A stretch of 7,963 nt of DNA from Deltaproteobacteria bacterium CG_4_8_14_3_um_filter_43_13. GTDB taxonomy: Bacteria > Desulfobacterota > UBA8473. The notes under the pieces are model-generated. The model searched no databases and was not told the DNA's origin. It worked only from the letters and a program-made list of their open reading frames with translations. Of the stretch, positions 6,916 to 7,963 are shown in pieces (position 1 is the first letter of the stretch; each line of letters opens with the position of its first letter). Position numbers and translations under genes: made by a program. The DNA lies in the NCBI GenBank assembly GCA_002782605.1, contig PFIF01000173.1:1-7963 (forward strand). The letters run 5' to 3'.

Positions 6916-7383
6916 TCACTCTTCTCTACTCTCTACTACCATCTTTACCTTGGCATCAATGAGTTGTTTGTGGTTAAGACGCAGCAGATTGGCAAGTTTG
7001 TGAACTAAGTAATCCTCATGTTTATCAAGCGTTCCATCGGTATAAACAATCTTCCAGATCATCTCAATAATATGGATTCTCTCCTCCGTTGAATAATTCT
7101 GATTGATAAGGTTTGTAAACTGCCACAGGTCTATGCTCTGTTTCAACTCCTTATTTGAAGATTCAAGAAGCTCGGCAGCATATTCATCAGACAATTGATA
7201 GTCTTTTTTCAAAATAGAGATAACATCTTCTCGCTCTGCGTCACTGAACTCACCGTCTATATTGGCCATCTCCAGGAGAATGGCACAGGTTGCCACCCTG
7301 ATATCATGATAATTTTCTCTTTTTTGATTCCCAGTATCAACCTGTGTGCTTTTCCCGAAAAATTTTTTTACCAGATCAATCAA
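6916..7383 (-). CDS. TerB-like (tellurite resistance protein B family, COG4103-type) protein
   Basis: Small, mostly helical, acidic protein of about 155 residues with no signal peptide or membrane segment, so probably cytosolic. It resembles stand-alone TerB-domain proteins. Two acidic repeats typical of the fold are visible: ANIDGEFSDAERE at about 40-52 and YTDGTLDKHED at about 114-124 (numbered from the TTG). In TerB such Asp/Glu clusters are associated with metal binding. The cellular role of these lone TerB proteins is not established, and tellurite resistance should not be assumed because no other ter genes are here. Start: TTG 7383 has AGGGTGA (7389-7395) 5 nt upstream and gives an M-I-D-L-V-K-K-F-F N terminus. 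A GTG at 7392 is also in frame but overlaps that ribosome-binding site. It is the first gene of the minus-strand operon. Confidence 0.8.
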   Translation of the reverse strand: MIDLVKKFFGKSTQVDTGNQKRENYHDIRVATCAILLEMANIDGEFSDAEREDVISILKKDYQLSDEYAAELLESSNKELKQSIDLWQFTNLINQNYSTEERIHIIEMIWKIVYTDGTLDKHEDYLVHKLANLLRLNHKQLIDAKVKMVVESREE

Positions 7384-7388
7384 ATTAT

Positions 7389-7395
7389 TCACCCT
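7389..7395 (-). promoter_or_regulatory. Ribosome-binding site favouring a TTG start for the TerB-like gene
   Basis: AGGGTGA on the minus strand contains GGTGA, complementary to the 16S rRNA 3' end, and is 5 nt from TTG 7383. The alternative GTG at 7390-7392 lies inside the site, which argues against it as the start. Confidence 0.5.
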
Positions 7396-7404
7396 TTAAT
7401 TCAG

Positions 7405-7414
7405 GTTTGCAAAC
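7405..7414. promoter_or_regulatory. Small palindrome upstream of the minus-strand operon
   Basis: GTTTGCAAAC is a perfect 10-bp palindrome about 20 bp upstream of the TerB-like start. It could be an operator half-pair or part of the leader. A TATAGA-like -10 can be read further upstream on the minus strand, but its -35 is poor, so no promoter is called. A 10-bp palindrome can occur by chance. Confidence 0.2.
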
Positions 7415-7501
7415 TCAGGACTATCATTTAACTACTCGGTTATCTATACCTTAATTATCAACTTAAATCCAGTTCTTTTTCATCTCAGACCATATTTTAA
7501 C

Positions 7502-7660
7502 TATGTCCCCGACTATCTCCCCTGCAATTCAGACACTGGACTTCAGACGTTAGACACCAGACTCTCCAATTGTGTAGTCCCTGGCTATTTCCCCCTCTTC
7601 AGTCTTCAGTCTGAGGTCTATTGTCTATGGTCTACTGTCTGAATCACAGATTATCTCCCC
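7502..7660. repeat. Repeat cluster: TATnTCCCC motifs with two opposed arrays of 7-bp units
   Basis: TAT(G/C/T)TCCCC occurs four times, at 7502-7510, 7514-7522, 7586-7594 and 7652-7660; the last three are spaced 72 and 66 bp. Between them lie two period-7 arrays. At 7530-7564 five heptads share (A/G)GAC. At 7597-7645 about seven heptads share the opposite-strand form, consensus CTnnnGT. The arrays are imperfect inverted repeats: 7530-7563 against the reverse complement of 7608-7641 matches at about 25 of 34 positions. They could pair as a long imperfect stem with a loop of about 44 nt. No gene was found here. This stretch is part of the 580 bp without an intact gene at the right end. Confidence 0.7.
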
Positions 7661-7736
7661 TTTTTTCTTGCGATAAACTCAATTCCACAGTAATATTATC
7701 TGGATCACCTCCGAAAAAGTTGCGAGAATCTTAAGG

Positions 7737-7760
7737 ATTCAAGGGTTCCAGGATTCAAGT
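7737..7760. repeat. Left 24-bp inverted arm of the S23-relic element (8-bp units)
   Basis: The arm matches the reverse complement of 7888-7911 at 21 of 24 positions. It is built from 8-bp units (AGGATTCA, AGGGTTCC, AGGATTCA at 7734-7757). The ATG of the enclosed relic follows 3 bp after its end. Confidence 0.75.
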
Positions 7761-7763
7761 AAA

Positions 7764-7901
7764 ATGCTGAGAAATTATAAAGAATTAAAGGTTTGGCAAA
7801 AGTCCTATCAACTATGTCTGGAGATTTATAAGGCAACGAAAACATTTCCCAAGCGTAAATCCCTGATAAAATCATTAGAAAACAAACACTTGAACCCTTG
7901 A
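7764..7901 (+). pseudogene. Degenerate four-helix-bundle protein (S23 / 23S rRNA intervening-sequence protein family)
   Basis: The 45-codon frame begins MLRNYKELKVWQKSYQLCLE and continues IYKATKTFPK. That is a close likeness to the N terminus of the four-helix-bundle S23/IVP family, whose members are usually about 115-130 residues. After Lys30 or so the expected central helices (the SQIRRAA...IPANIAEG region) are absent. The frame instead reads RKSLIKSLENK, which resembles the family's C-terminal end, then stops inside the right inverted arm. This suggests an in-frame internal deletion of most of the gene rather than simple 3' truncation. No good ribosome-binding site precedes the ATG, since the left arm occupies that place. 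Full-length members occur in 23S rRNA intervening sequences and as stand-alone genes. This copy is almost certainly non-functional as a helical bundle. Confidence 0.72.
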
Positions 7902-7911
7902 ACCCTCGAAT
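7888..7911. repeat. Right 24-bp inverted arm of the S23-relic element (8-bp units)
   Basis: This is the reverse-complement partner of 7737-7760 with 3 differences. The array CTTGAACC, CTTGAACC, CTCGAATA, CTGGACCC runs 7889-7920. The relic's stop codon lies within it. The two arms enclose 127 bp, for a total of 175 bp. Confidence 0.75.
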
Positions 7912-7938
7912 ACTGGACCCCTTTCTCCCAACTAATGG

Positions 7939-7959
7939 AATGTCCCTTTAATACCTTTA
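7939..7959. repeat. Right copy of the 21-bp inverted repeat at the window ends
   Basis: Exact reverse complement of positions 1-21; the core is AATGTCCCTTTAATAC. It lies 4 bp from the right end of the window and 27 bp beyond the S23-relic repeat array. Confidence 0.75.
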
Positions 7960-7963
7960 CTAT

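Noticed and set aside
7530..7645. CRISPR-like array
   Set aside because: Units are 7 bp with no unique spacers, and the two arrays are in opposite orientation; no cas genes nearby.

Overview
The window looks like bacterial chromosome of moderate GC. It carries acyl-CoA/branched-chain catabolism genes, a tRNA-Gln next to glutaminyl-tRNA synthetase, and a repeat-rich non-coding end. The mix (an E. coli-type GlnRS, a methylcrotonyl-CoA carboxylase-like subunit with HMG-CoA lyase, paired acyl-CoA dehydrogenases, a relic of the 23S-intervening-sequence protein family, dispersed-looking short repeats) would fit an anaerobic Desulfobacterota/Deltaproteobacteria-type or similar environmental genome. 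That assignment is an inference and nothing here proves it.

Layout. (1) 64-2612, + strand: HMG-CoA lyase then a carboxyltransferase (beta) subunit of the methylcrotonyl-CoA carboxylase type, 17 bp apart; together they suggest the end of leucine/isovalerate degradation. The biotin carboxylase/BCCP subunit and the hydratase are not in the window. (2) 2613-2769: a good sigma70-type promoter and two perfect hairpins. (3) 2770-2843, +: tRNA-Gln(CUG) with encoded CCA. (4) 2865-7383, - strand: an apparent four-gene operon read TerB-like protein, alpha-type acyl-CoA dehydrogenase, beta-type acyl-CoA dehydrogenase, glnS. Gaps are 43, 16 and 2 bp. glnS ends 21 bp from the 3' end of its cognate tRNA, in convergent orientation. 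(5) 7384-7963: no intact gene. It holds the probable operon start region, two arrays of 7-bp repeats in opposite orientation, a 175-bp element with 24-bp inverted arms enclosing a cut-down four-helix-bundle (S23/IVP family) gene, and a 21-bp repeat that is the exact inverse of the first 21 bp of the window.

How it fits together. The lyase and carboxyltransferase probably act on 3-methylcrotonyl-CoA to acetoacetate plus acetyl-CoA. The two dehydrogenases look like the two halves of a heterotetrameric alpha2beta2 enzyme, though by my by-eye alignment neither has glutamate at the two classical catalytic-base positions. glnS is placed as if translationally coupled to a fatty-acid-type operon and faces its tRNA substrate. 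No transposase, phage, defence or CRISPR genes are present. The most unusual material is in the non-coding ends and in the dehydrogenase/glnS arrangement.
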